64,000 nt of DNA from CADCVT01 sp036389485 (GCA_036389485.1 DASVPR010000061.1:1-64000); one strand, 5' to 3'; shown: positions 25,713 through 33,740, numbered from the stretch's first letter. Program-made: numbers and translations. Notes: generated by a model from the sequence alone, not told the origin.

Positions 25713-26328
25713 CCAGATGGTCCCCCTCGCGACGGCCGGAACGACGGTCGCGCTCATCGCCCTCGCGGCGTGGGCCGCCGTGTTGACGGTGGTCGTGCTC
25801 GCGTGCATCCGCCAGATCGCGGTGCTCGGTCTGCGCATCGACAAGTCGCTCTACTCGGGGATCGATCCCGTCGACGACGGACCGGCGCTGGGCAGCCCGA
25901 TGCCCCCGCAGGTCGCCGAGCTGTTCCCGGCCGGGCCGGACGCGGGTCCCGCGTTCGTGATGCTCATGGCGAACACGTGCACGACGTGTCACGACATCGC
26001 GTTCGAGCTGACCGGCACGACGTTCGACGTTCCGATCGTGACGCTCGTCGCCGGCCGGCCCGAGCTCGTGCAGGCGTTGGTCGAGGCGCTCCCGAGCTCG
26101 GTGACCATCGTCCGAGACCCCGAAGCGACCTCGGCCGCGCGGGCGCTCGAGGTCAAGACGACGCCGTTCGTGTTCGAGTTCCGCCGCGGACAACTCGCGG
26201 CAAAGGCGGCGCTCCGCGGCGCCGACCATCTCAGGCGGTTCATCAGCGAGGCCTCGACCGTGACGGACGAGGAGCTCGCGGACAGCCACGCTCGCGAGGA
26301 AGGATCTGAAGATGTCCGGGTTCGTTGA
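25702..26328 (+). CDS. Membrane-anchored thioredoxin-like protein (MauD/TlpA-like)
   Basis: 208 residues. One N-terminal membrane helix (about 16-36) anchors a thioredoxin-type domain outside the cytoplasm. The redox motif is C93-T-T-C96, and the cis-Pro loop is visible as KTTPFVFEF near residue 153. The C-terminus is acidic (SEASTVTDEELADSHAREEG). It likely exchanges disulfides with the MauE-like partner encoded just upstream. Its last 17 bp overlap the start of a 28-codon Cys-rich ORF with a strong ribosome site, so expression of the two is likely coupled. Confidence 0.8.
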   Translation: MATSQMVPLATAGTTVALIALAAWAAVLTVVVLACIRQIAVLGLRIDKSLYSGIDPVDDGPALGSPMPPQVAELFPAGPDAGPAFVMLMANTCTTCHDIAFELTGTTFDVPIVTLVAGRPELVQALVEALPSSVTIVRDPEATSAARALEVKTTPFVFEFRRGQLAAKAALRGADHLRRFISEASTVTDEELADSHAREEGSEDVRVR

Positions 26329-26398
26329 CGTCGTCGAGAAGGCCGACACCGACAAGCTGCACCGCTGCGTCTGCCGGGGGAGCCTCGGCGCGTGCTAG
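26312..26398 (+). CDS. 28-residue cysteine peptide downstream of MauE/thioredoxin pair
   Basis: ATG at 26312, TAG at 26396-26398. GAGGAAGG lies about 8 nt upstream, one of the better ribosome sites in the window. The peptide starts MSGFVDVVEKADTDKLHR and ends RCVCRGSLGAC: an acidic leader-like half and a C-terminal half with three cysteines, the last one at the very C-terminus. It overlaps the thioredoxin-like gene by 17 bp and is overlapped by the next small ORF by 7 bp. The layout recalls a precursor peptide beside its thiol-modifying enzymes, but no known family was recognised. Confidence 0.5.
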   Translation: MSGFVDVVEKADTDKLHRCVCRGSLGAC

Positions 26399-26475
26399 AC
26401 GCGCTGCCGCTCGTGGCGCCGCTGGCGGCCGCCTCCGCGGTCGCCGTCGCGCTCGCGCAGCAGACGATCCCCTGA
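26392..26475 (+). CDS. 27-residue hydrophobic peptide, in frame with the next gene across a TGA
   Basis: GTG at 26392 overlaps the stop of the Cys peptide; GGGGAG lies about 10 nt upstream. The peptide (MLDALPLVAPLAAASAVA, then VALAQQTIP) is a single membrane helix. It ends in TGA at 26473-26475. The 188-residue membrane protein that follows is in exactly the same frame with no other stop between, so this may be a separate small protein, the N-terminus of a gene cut by a nonsense change, or a recoded gene. Confidence 0.4.
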   Translation: MLDALPLVAPLAAASAVAVALAQQTIP

Positions 26476-26514
26476 GGCGCCAACGCGGTCTCGGGGATCG
26501 CGAACTCCGCCGGG

Positions 26515-27081
26515 ATGCGGGGTCAGGCAGGCGCGAGCGCGCCCCTCAAGCAGGTGCTCTACACCCTCGCGGGAGCGGCCGGCGGCGCGCTGGCCGGGCT
26601 GCTGTTCGCCGGCGCGGGCGTGCTGGCCGGCGCGGACGCGCGGGTGGGCGTCACGCTCGCGGCCGTCGTTCCGCTCGTGGGGCTCGGCCTGTGGGAGGCG
26701 AGTGGACGGCGCGCGCGCCTGGCGCAGCGCGACGAGGAGACGCCGCAGCGGTGGCTTCACCTCGGCCCGGTCAGATGGGCCGTCGCGAACGGGGCGTCGC
26801 TGGGATTCGCCCTGACGACTCGTCTCGGCTTCCCGCTCTGGTACGTGATCCCCGTCCTCGCGTTCGCGGCCGGGAACCTCTGGTTCGGCCCCGCGCTGTG
26901 GGCGACGTACGGGATCGTGCGCACCTCGCTCGCATGGTGGATCCTTGCCTACATGCGCAACCGGCGTCCGGACTCGGTCCTCGACGGCCTCATACGGCTG
27001 CAGCCGCGCCTGCGGCGGCTGACAGCGATGCTCCTGACCGTCGACGGTTCCGCGCTCGTCGTGCTCGCGGTGGTGGCGTGA
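26515..27081 (+). CDS. Polytopic membrane protein of unknown function
   Basis: 188 residues with about five membrane helices (ALAGLLFAGAGVLAG, VTLAAVVPLVGLGLW, FALTTRLGFPLWYVIPVL, GNLWFGPALWATYG, LTVDGSALVVLAVVA). Basic loops (GRRARLAQRDEETPQRW, YMRNRRPDSVLDG) lie between them. No ribosome site is obvious before the ATG at 26515, and the open frame continues back 39 bp to the TGA at 26473-26475; a longer product may be involved. It ends in GTGA with the following lipoprotein gene, so it belongs to the same operon. No family recognised. Confidence 0.65.
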   Translation: MRGQAGASAPLKQVLYTLAGAAGGALAGLLFAGAGVLAGADARVGVTLAAVVPLVGLGLWEASGRRARLAQRDEETPQRWLHLGPVRWAVANGASLGFALTTRLGFPLWYVIPVLAFAAGNLWFGPALWATYGIVRTSLAWWILAYMRNRRPDSVLDGLIRLQPRLRRLTAMLLTVDGSALVVLAVVA

Positions 27082-27683
27082 GGACCGCCGCGATCCTCAC
27101 CGCCGTCGGCGTGGCCGTCGTCGCGGCCGGCTGTCTCGGCGACGACTCCACCGCGGACGGGGTCGCGCCCGCGCGGCCGCAGGCGGCGGACTCAACCGTC
27201 GGGTGCGATCGGCGGTCCGAGCCGCCGCCCAGCGAGGCGGTGCGCACCGGCGAGGACGCGCACGTCGCGGCAGCCGCCCTGCGCGACGGCGGCCGGTTCG
27301 AGCTGTTCACCTTCCGCGGCGCGCCGTTCCGCATGCGGCTGGGCGCGCGGCGCGTGTGGGTGTGGAAGGCGCCGGCTTCGCTCAGCGCCGACCGGACCGT
27401 GATCCTCGCCGTGGGGTCGCGCAACACGAGCCGGGCGCGGCTCGCGTTCGGCCCGTTCGCCCGCACGTTCGCGCGCAGCGACCGCGCCGTCCGCTTCACG
27501 TCGTGCCCGCCCGACGAGCCGCTGTTCTCCGGCGACGGGGTCGTCGGCCCGACGACGGGCTGGGGCGGTTCGCTCATCACCACCGACCGCCGGATCTGCC
27601 TGCGCCTCCGCGTCTTCTCGGGTGGCGCGTCGTCGCCGCTGCCCGTGCCGCTCGGCAGGCCGTGCCCTTCCGGGGACGGCTAG
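27078..27683 (+). CDS. Small lipoprotein, unknown function
   Basis: 201 residues. Lipobox VAAGC puts the lipid Cys at residue 19. The mature domain is beta-rich with WVWKAPASLSADRTVILAVG, VRFTSCPPDEPLFSG and TGWGGSLIT, ending in a Cys pair (RICLRL, RPCPSG). It resembles a group of lipoproteins often seen in Solirubrobacterales-type genomes, whose function I do not know. The GTG start overlaps the stop of the membrane protein by 4 bp, making it the last gene of the MauE/thioredoxin operon. Confidence 0.7.
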   Translation: MRTAAILTAVGVAVVAAGCLGDDSTADGVAPARPQAADSTVGCDRRSEPPPSEAVRTGEDAHVAAAALRDGGRFELFTFRGAPFRMRLGARRVWVWKAPASLSADRTVILAVGSRNTSRARLAFGPFARTFARSDRAVRFTSCPPDEPLFSGDGVVGPTTGWGGSLITTDRRICLRLRVFSGGASSPLPVPLGRPCPSGDG

Positions 27684-27691
27684 ACGGGCGC

Positions 27692-29560
27692 TCAGCGCAG
27701 CGAGCGCGCCAGGAGCCGCGCCCCGCACAGCGCGTCGTACGGCGTGGGCTCGCCGTAGGCGTCCGGCGTCGGCTCGCGCGTGCAGAGCAGGACGCGGTCG
27801 CGGCGGCGCAGCGTCCCGCGCGGGTAGCGCAGCGTCGCCGCGAACGTCACGCGCCCGCGCCGCTGCCAGCGCCGCGACGCGACCCGCCGCCACTGCGTCC
27901 ACCCGCGCCGCAGCAGGTAGCCGTGCACGACCCGGCGGCTGACCTCCGCGCCGGGGAGGGCGTAGAGCGTCGCGCGCACGCGCGGCCGCGGCCCGCCCGC
28001 GCCGCGGCGCACGATCCGCGTGGGGAAGTCGGCCCACACCGTCTCCGCCCCGCTCACGACCGAAGAGTCCGACCCGAGCCGCAGCCGCACCTGGACGTTG
28101 CGCTGCGGCCGCAGCGTGAAGGAGACGAAGCCGCCGTCGCTCGCGCGGTCGGTCCCCGCGAGGCGGAAGTCGCCGTCGAAGGGCCACTCGTCCACCTCGG
28201 CGACCACCTCCTGGCCGGCGGTGATCGGCATCCCCAGCACCTGGCCGGAGACGGGCACGCGCTCGCCGACGTACGCGTCGGTCCGCTCGAGGTCGAGGTC
28301 GAGCGCGGGGTGGCTGACCGCGGGCACCGGCGGGTTGGTGGTCGTCGTCCCGCTCCCGCCTCCGCTCTGGCTGTCGCACGACGACGGCGGCCCGCCCGAC
28401 TCGAACGCCGCGAGCCCGTACCCGGCCTCGACGAGCAACAGGCCGTCGCCGGCGGCCAGCGGCAGGACGGCCTCGTCGTCGGCGGAGCCCGTCCAGCTCC
28501 CCGCCGGCATGTCGACCGTCGTGCACCAGACCTTCGCGCCGTCGCCGAGGCGCAGCGCGTGCAGCTCGTAGCCGTAGTAGCCGGTGCCGGCGTAGACGTA
28601 CTGCCCGGCGATCAGCCACGACCTGGGGCCGTACGCCGGGAACTCCGTCGTCCAGCGCGTGTCGCCGTAGCCCGGCCCGATGCCGCGCAGGCCGGCGTAG
28701 GAGTAGCTGCTGTCGCTCTCGAGGCCGGTCACGCCGACGTCGCCCGACCACGCCGGCAGCGTCGACCAGCTGCCCACGATCAGGCCGTCGCTCGTCTGGT
28801 GGATGTTGCCCCAGTCGCCGTAGAGCAGCCCGTTGTGGATCACCGGGGACGTCCCGCCGCCGCCGCTGATGCCGCTGTCGTGGTGCCAGCGCTGCAGCCC
28901 GTCGGCCCGGCGGAAGGCGAAGGTCTGGTCGCCGGCCATCGACACGTAGACCGACGTGTCGTCGAGGGCCGGCGTGCTGTAGGTCCCGCTGACGAGCGTC
29001 TTCGGCGGCCAGATGTCCTTGCCGTCGGACTGGCGCACGGCGTAGAGCGCCGTGTTGCCCGAGTCGGCGGCGAAGAACAGCTGCCCGTCGTCGGCCGTGA
29101 GCTTCGACGCCGGCCCGTACGAGCTCGCGATGTCGCGCACCCACAGCTCGCTGCCGTCGGCGGGGTCGAGCGCGCGGACGCGGACGTTGGCGTCCGACCC
29201 GTCCGGATCGCCGGGCCCGATCGTGAAGAGCCTGCCGCCGTCGATCGCGATGCCGCTGACCCGGCTGCCGTCCTGCGACCACAGGATGCTCCCGTCCGCC
29301 GTGCTCAGCGCCGTGAGCTGGTTCCCGGTGCCCGGCCGGCGCACGTAGAAGACGCGCCCGCCGCTCACGACGACGTTCGAGCGGATGTGACCGAGGTTGG
29401 CCTGCCAGCGCAGCTTGAGAGGCGGCTCGAGCGGGCTGTCGGGGACCGAGCTCGTGTGCGCGGGGTTGACCAGCTCCTGCGTCGTCTCGTCCGCGGCGCG
29501 CGCGACCGCGCCACCCCACATGACGGCCATCGCGGTGAGCACCCCCAGCGCTGCACGCAT
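27692..29560 (-). CDS. Exported PQQ-type beta-propeller protein
   Basis: 622 residues with a signal peptide (about 1-22). The first ~420 residues hold repeated PQQ/BamB-like blades with A-x-D-G-x-x-x-W cores (STADGSILWSQDG, DPADGSELWVRD, RADGLQRWHHDSG, LGDGAKVWCTTVD). A Gly/Ser/Thr linker then leads to an immunoglobulin-like C-terminal part (residues ~430-620) with YVGERVPVSGQVLG. No quinone-dehydrogenase catalytic residues were recognised, so it is probably a structural or binding propeller. It converges on the MauE operon and sits downstream of hom. Confidence 0.75.
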   Translation of the reverse strand: MRAALGVLTAMAVMWGGAVARAADETTQELVNPAHTSSVPDSPLEPPLKLRWQANLGHIRSNVVVSGGRVFYVRRPGTGNQLTALSTADGSILWSQDGSRVSGIAIDGGRLFTIGPGDPDGSDANVRVRALDPADGSELWVRDIASSYGPASKLTADDGQLFFAADSGNTALYAVRQSDGKDIWPPKTLVSGTYSTPALDDTSVYVSMAGDQTFAFRRADGLQRWHHDSGISGGGGTSPVIHNGLLYGDWGNIHQTSDGLIVGSWSTLPAWSGDVGVTGLESDSSYSYAGLRGIGPGYGDTRWTTEFPAYGPRSWLIAGQYVYAGTGYYGYELHALRLGDGAKVWCTTVDMPAGSWTGSADDEAVLPLAAGDGLLLVEAGYGLAAFESGGPPSSCDSQSGGGSGTTTTNPPVPAVSHPALDLDLERTDAYVGERVPVSGQVLGMPITAGQEVVAEVDEWPFDGDFRLAGTDRASDGGFVSFTLRPQRNVQVRLRLGSDSSVVSGAETVWADFPTRIVRRGAGGPRPRVRATLYALPGAEVSRRVVHGYLLRRGWTQWRRVASRRWQRRGRVTFAATLRYPRGTLRRRDRVLLCTREPTPDAYGEPTPYDALCGARLLARSLR

Positions 29561-29581
29561 CGTGCAGCGGTGTTACCCGCT

Positions 29582-30808
29582 CTACGTGAATTCCTCCTCG
29601 ATCACGCGGATCGCGCGCGGCGGCGTGCGGACGAAATCGAGGCCGGCGATGAGGTCGCGCGCCGCGAAGAACTTCGACTCGAGCAGCGGGTGGACGACCA
29701 TCGTGAGGCGCGCCTGGTCGCCGAGCCCCTTCTGCACGACCGACTTGATCGACGCGCCCTGCAGCCCGAGCACCTGAGCGACCTGCGCGAGCACGCCCGG
29801 GCGGTCCGCGACCTCGAGGTGCAGGTAGAACGCGGACTCGACGTCGTCGGCGATCTCCAGCCGCTGCGTCGTCTCCGGCGTCGAGGCGGGCGGGATCATC
29901 GCGCTGATCACATCCCCGAGGACGGCGCTCGCGGTCTGCGGGCCGCCCGCGCCCGGGCCGGACATCGTGATCTCGGTGATCGCCGACGACTCGACCGTCA
30001 CCGCGTTGTAGGGCCCGTGCACGCTCGCGAGCGGGTGGCCGGCGTAGAGGAACGCGGGATGGACGCGGACCGACAGCCTGCCGTCGACGCGCTCCGCCGT
30101 TCCGATGAGCTTCAGCCCCAGGCCGAGGTCGCGCGCGTACTCGAGGTCGTCGCTCGTCAGGTGCTCGATCCCCTCGTACGGGACCTGCGACAGCGAGACC
30201 GGCGTGTCGAAGGCCAGCCGCGCGAGGATGGCCATCTTCGCGGCGGCGTCCTTGCCCGTGACGTCGTCGGTCGGGTCGGCCTCCGCGTAGCCGAGGCGCT
30301 GGGCGTCGGCCAGCGCGTCCGCGTAGGACGCCCCGGTCCGCGCCATCTCGGTGAGGATGTAGTTCGTCGTCCCGTTGACGATGCCGTGCACGCGCTCGAC
30401 CTCCGCCGCGGCCAGCGACTCCTGCAGGACCCGGATGACGGGGACGACGCCGGCGACCGCGGCCTCGAACCGCAGCTGGACGCCATGCTCGCGCGCGGTC
30501 GCCCACAGCTCCTCCCCGTGCTCGGCGAGCAGCTGCTTGTTCGCGGTCACGACGTGCTTGCCCGCGCGCATCGCGCGCAGGACGTAGTCGCGCGCCGGGT
30601 CGAGGCCGCCGATCAGCTCGACGATGAGGTCGCTGCGCTCCAGCAGCTCCTCGAACTCGCCGCGGCTGCGCGTGAGCACGCCGACGATCTCCGGCCGCAG
30701 CCCGGTGACGTGCGCGACGTGGTCGGCGCGGGCGGGCAGCAGCTCGGCGAACGCGCCGCCGACGGTCCCGTGCCCGAGCAGGCCGATGCGGAACGGCCTC
30801 GCGCTCAC
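29582..30808 (-). CDS. hom: Homoserine dehydrogenase with ACT domain
   Basis: 408 residues. The Rossmann loop LLGHGTVGGA is near residue 10-19, and the family signature EAAVAGVVPVIR and NGTTNYIL blocks follow, with GKDAAAKMAILA carrying the catalytic Lys. A C-terminal ACT domain (from about 330, LHLEVADRPGVLAQVAQ) is the usual site of threonine feedback. It reduces aspartate semialdehyde to homoserine, feeding thrB and thrC. Its GTG start overlaps the lysA stop by 4 bp, so lysA and hom form an operon at the branch point of lysine and threonine synthesis. Confidence 0.93.
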   Translation of the reverse strand: MSARPFRIGLLGHGTVGGAFAELLPARADHVAHVTGLRPEIVGVLTRSRGEFEELLERSDLIVELIGGLDPARDYVLRAMRAGKHVVTANKQLLAEHGEELWATAREHGVQLRFEAAVAGVVPVIRVLQESLAAAEVERVHGIVNGTTNYILTEMARTGASYADALADAQRLGYAEADPTDDVTGKDAAAKMAILARLAFDTPVSLSQVPYEGIEHLTSDDLEYARDLGLGLKLIGTAERVDGRLSVRVHPAFLYAGHPLASVHGPYNAVTVESSAITEITMSGPGAGGPQTASAVLGDVISAMIPPASTPETTQRLEIADDVESAFYLHLEVADRPGVLAQVAQVLGLQGASIKSVVQKGLGDQARLTMVVHPLLESKFFAARDLIAGLDFVRTPPRAIRVIEEEFT

Positions 30809-32058
30809 GCGTCGACGTCCCGCGCCAGCAGGTCGTCGTAGGTCTCGCGGCGCACGACGACCCGCGCGTCGCCGTCCTTGCAGAAGATGACCGGCGGGCG
30901 CGGCTGGCCGTTGTAGTTGTTGGCCATCGAGTGGCCGTAGCCGCCGGTCGCGGGCGTGACGACGACGTCCCCCGGCTTCGGGTCGAGCAGGTCGGCGCCG
31001 CCGATCAGCACGTCGCCGGACTCGCAGTGCTTGCCGACGAGGTGGCAGTGGGTGCCGTGGCCGAAGCGGTCGGCGATCTCCGCCTCATAGCGCGCGCCGT
31101 AGAGCATCGGGCGCAGGTTGTCGGACATCCCGCCGTCGACGCCGACCCACGTGGACACGTTGCGCTTGACCGACTGGACGCTGTACAGCGTCACGCAGCC
31201 GTTGCCGACGAGCGCGCGCCCCGGCTCGTCCATGATCGTGATGTCGGTGCCGAAGTGCTCGTGGACGGCCTCGACCTTCGCGCGGGCGTAGTCGGCGATC
31301 CGGGGCGGCTCCTGCTCGCGCGTGTACGCGACGCCCAGGCCGCCGCCGAGGTTCACGGTCGCGAACTCGCCCAGCGTCGCCATGGCCGCGACCGCCAGGC
31401 GAAACGGCTGCAGCGCCAGCAGCTGCGATCCGATGTGCGCGTGCAGGCCGGTGAGCTCGAGGTGCTGCGCCCTTTCGATCCGGTCGATCGCGTCGCGGGC
31501 GTCGTCGAGGCCGAAGCCGAACTTGGAGTCGGCCTGCCCGGTGGAGATCGCGGCGTGCGTGTCCCCCGCGACGTCCGGCGTGATGCGGATCTGCACCGTC
31601 TGCGTGCCGGTCGCGAGGCGCTCGAGCTTCTCGATGTCGTCGAAGTTGTCGATCACGACGTCGCCGATCCCCGCCTTCAGCGCCTCGGCGATCTCGTCGT
31701 CGCTCTTGGCGTTGCCGTGCAGGTGGATGCGGGCCGGGTCGACGCCGGCGCGCAGCGCGAGCGCGAGCTCGCCGCCGCTGGCCACGTCGCACCCGAGGCC
31801 CTCTTCATGGAAGAGCCTGAGCACCGCGGTGCACGGGAACGCCTTCGTCGCGAACACAAGTTCGACGCGGTTATGAAGCGCTTGGAACGCGTCCTTGAAC
31901 TGACGCGCACGGCTGCGGAGGTCGTCTTCGGCGACGACGTACGCGGGCGTGCCGAACTCGTTCGCCAGCTCGACGACGTCGCAGCCGCCGACGTGCAGGC
32001 ACCCTCGCTCGTCGAGATACGAGCCGATCGGGTAGACGTGCGAGAGCTGCTGGGTCAT
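30805..32058 (-). CDS. lysA: Diaminopimelate decarboxylase
   Basis: 417 residues from the ATG at 32058. PLP enzyme of fold type III: the cofactor Lys is in VFATKAFPC, GLHAHIGSQL and NLGGGLGVAY form the barrel and phosphate loops, and GKHCESGD supplies the Cys used across the dimer. It makes lysine from meso-diaminopimelate, the last step of the pathway. It is the upstream gene of the lysA-hom pair. The start codon overlaps the possible ATG of the divergent hydrolase, so that gene more likely starts 27 bp further on. Confidence 0.93.
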   Translation of the reverse strand: MTQQLSHVYPIGSYLDERGCLHVGGCDVVELANEFGTPAYVVAEDDLRSRARQFKDAFQALHNRVELVFATKAFPCTAVLRLFHEEGLGCDVASGGELALALRAGVDPARIHLHGNAKSDDEIAEALKAGIGDVVIDNFDDIEKLERLATGTQTVQIRITPDVAGDTHAAISTGQADSKFGFGLDDARDAIDRIERAQHLELTGLHAHIGSQLLALQPFRLAVAAMATLGEFATVNLGGGLGVAYTREQEPPRIADYARAKVEAVHEHFGTDITIMDEPGRALVGNGCVTLYSVQSVKRNVSTWVGVDGGMSDNLRPMLYGARYEAEIADRFGHGTHCHLVGKHCESGDVLIGGADLLDPKPGDVVVTPATGGYGHSMANNYNGQPRPPVIFCKDGDARVVVRRETYDDLLARDVDA

Positions 32059-32083
32059 GACGGCCACGGCGAGCGCAGAGAGT

Positions 32084-32785
32084 ATGCCGTCGGGAACGTG
32101 GCGCACCGTCTCCTCCGACCCGCCCGAGCTCGGGCGGCGCGACGGGCTGGCGTACGCGCTCTTCACGCCCGCCGAGCCGGCGACGGGCGGCGTCGTGATC
32201 ATCCACGGCGCGGACTCCGTCAAGGAGAGCCACTTCGACTTCGCGCGGAAGCTCAAGGCGCACGGGATCGCGGCGGTCTGCTTCGACGTGCGCGGCCACG
32301 GGGAGAGCGAGGGCCCCCTCGGCGCGGGCGTGCTGGACGACGTCGCGACGATCGCGTCGGTGCTGCCTTCCGGCCCCGTCGCTGTGCGCGGGTCGTCGAT
32401 GGGCGGGTTCCTCGCTCTCGCCGCCGCCGAGAAGGTGCGGCCCGCCGCCGTCGTGGCGATCTGCCCGGCGACGCCCCGGGGCCTGCTGCGCGCGGCGGCC
32501 GAGGGCCGGTTCGCGTTCCGGGTGGACGTCGACGGCGCCGCGCTGGTCCTCGCCCACGTCGACCTCGAGGTCGCGGCGCGCGAGCTCGGCGAGCGGCTCC
32601 TCCTGCTCCACGCCGAGGGCGACGAGACCGTCCCCGTCGCGCACTCGCGGCAGCTGCACGCGGTCGCGCCGGGCAGCCGCTACGTCGAGGCGCCGGGCGG
32701 CCACCACCGCTCGATCCAGCACGACGACGACTACCAGGCCCTGTCGATCCGATTCATCCGCGACGCCTTCGCACTGCGCGCCTAG
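32084..32785 (+). CDS. Alpha/beta hydrolase (serine aminopeptidase/lipase-like)
   Basis: 233 residues from the ATG at 32084; an ATG at 32057 would overlap the lysA start. The oxyanion block VVIIHGADSVKESH, the nucleophile elbow GSSMGG, the acid in EGDETVPV and the His in GGHHRSI make a full catalytic triad. The fold is that of small cytoplasmic hydrolases such as the dienelactone hydrolase or monoacylglycerol lipase groups. The substrate is unknown. Its stop codon provides the first base of a 23-bp repeat array. Confidence 0.8.
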   Translation: MPSGTWRTVSSDPPELGRRDGLAYALFTPAEPATGGVVIIHGADSVKESHFDFARKLKAHGIAAVCFDVRGHGESEGPLGAGVLDDVATIASVLPSGPVAVRGSSMGGFLALAAAEKVRPAAVVAICPATPRGLLRAAAEGRFAFRVDVDGAALVLAHVDLEVAARELGERLLLLHAEGDETVPVAHSRQLHAVAPGSRYVEAPGGHHRSIQHDDDYQALSIRFIRDAFALRA

Positions 32786-32899
32786 TTCACGTGCCTGGCA
32801 CCGCAATGTTCACGTGCCTGGCACCCCAATGTTCACGTGCCTGGCACCGCAATGTTTGCGTGCCTGGCACCGCAATGTTTGTGTGCCTGGCACCGGTTG
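32785..32899. repeat. Five tandem 23-bp repeats with palindromic core GTGCCTGGCAC
   Basis: Copies start at 32785, 32808, 32831, 32854 and 32877. Each begins GTTCACGTGCCTGGCACC (the last two with GTTTGCG and GTTTGTG) and ends GCAAT or a variant. Every copy holds the 11-bp palindrome GTGCC-T-GGCAC. Spacing is strictly 23 bp, about two helical turns, so all palindromes would face the same side of the DNA. The array fills the gap between the hydrolase stop and the Fur/Zur-like box of the metal transporter. Confidence 0.9.
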
Positions 32900-32903
32900 T
32901 TAA

Positions 32904-32923
32904 TGTTGAGAACGATTCTCGAT
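32904..32923 (+). promoter_or_regulatory. Fur/Zur-like box before the metal ABC transporter
   Basis: TGTTGAGAACGATTCTCGAT contains the palindrome GAGAA-CGA-TTCTC (32908-32920), close in form to Fur-family operators. It lies 17-30 bp ahead of the first permease start, where bound repressor would block transcription. The function of the genes suggests zinc and Zur, but Fur or Mur cannot be excluded. Confidence 0.65.
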
Positions 32924-32936
32924 AGCCTCGGCGGCC

Positions 32937-33740
32937 ATGGCGTGGCTGACGGACCCGCTGGAGCTCGAGTTCATGCAGCGAGCGCTGCTGGAGGTCGGGC
33001 TGCTCGCGGTGCCCGCGGGGCTGCTCGGGACGTGGGTCGTCCTGCGGCGGCTCGCGTTCTTCACGCACGCGGCCGGGTCGGCGACGTTCCCGGGCCTTGT
33101 CGTGGCCGGGCCGTGGGGGATCCCCGCGCAGGTCGCGGCGTTCGGCGCCGGGCTGCTTTACGCGGGCGGGCTGTCGGGGCTGACCCGGCGCGCGCGGCTG
33201 GCGCCGGACGCGGCGACCGGCCTGCTGCTCGTCGCGGCGCTGGCGAGCGGGACGATCCTCGCCAGTGACGTGTACGAGACCGGCGGCGGCGTCGACCGGC
33301 TGCTGTTCGGGACGCTGCTCGGGCTCGACGACGGCGACCTCGCCCTGTCCGGCGCCGTCGCGCTGCTCGCGCTCGCGGCGACCGCGGCGATCGGCCGCAC
33401 CTGGCTGGCGGCCGGCTTCGATCCCGGCGCCGCGCGGCCGCTCGGCGTGAGCGCGCTCGCCGGCGACGCCGCGCTGCTGCTCGTCCTCGGGCTCGCGGTC
33501 GTAGCGGTCCTGCCGGCCGTCGGCGCGCTGCTCGTCGGGACGCTGCTCGTGCTGCCGGCGGCGACCGCGCGGCTCGTCGCGCGGACGATCACAGAGCTGC
33601 AGCTCGTCGCGATCCTGCTCGCGCTGGTCGAGGGCAGCGGCGGCCTGCTGCTCGCGTACCACCTCGACCTGCCGCCGGGGCCCGCGATCGCCGTCCTCGG
33701 CGCGGGCGCGTTCGCGGTCGCCGGGGCGGCGCGCCGGTGA
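32937..33740 (+). CDS. Metal (zinc/manganese) ABC transporter permease 1
   Basis: 267 residues, about eight membrane helices. It shows the ABC-3 permease pattern (LLGTWVVLRRLAFFTHAAGSATFPGL and LVGTLLVLPAATARLVA). With the ATPase it forms an importer for Zn, Mn or Fe. The ATG at 32937 follows the Fur/Zur-like box by 13 bp. The stop overlaps the ATPase start (TGATG). A second, different ABC-3 permease is encoded after the ATPase, so the transporter may be a heterodimer. Confidence 0.85.
   Translation: MAWLTDPLELEFMQRALLEVGLLAVPAGLLGTWVVLRRLAFFTHAAGSATFPGLVVAGPWGIPAQVAAFGAGLLYAGGLSGLTRRARLAPDAATGLLLVAALASGTILASDVYETGGGVDRLLFGTLLGLDDGDLALSGAVALLALAATAAIGRTWLAAGFDPGAARPLGVSALAGDAALLLVLGLAVVAVLPAVGALLVGTLLVLPAATARLVARTITELQLVAILLALVEGSGGLLLAYHLDLPPGPAIAVLGAGAFAVAGAARR

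Noticed and set aside
26473..26520. Selenocysteine codon with downstream insertion element
   Set aside because: The TGA is in frame, but I found no convincing stem-loop of the right shape after it; kept only as a finding to check.
27203..30841. Plus-strand open frame of 1212 codons across the propeller and hom genes
   Set aside because: Covers parts of three real genes on both strands and has shadow-like composition.
32785..32899. CRISPR array
   Set aside because: Repeats are directly adjacent (23-bp period) with no spacers, and no cas gene is near.
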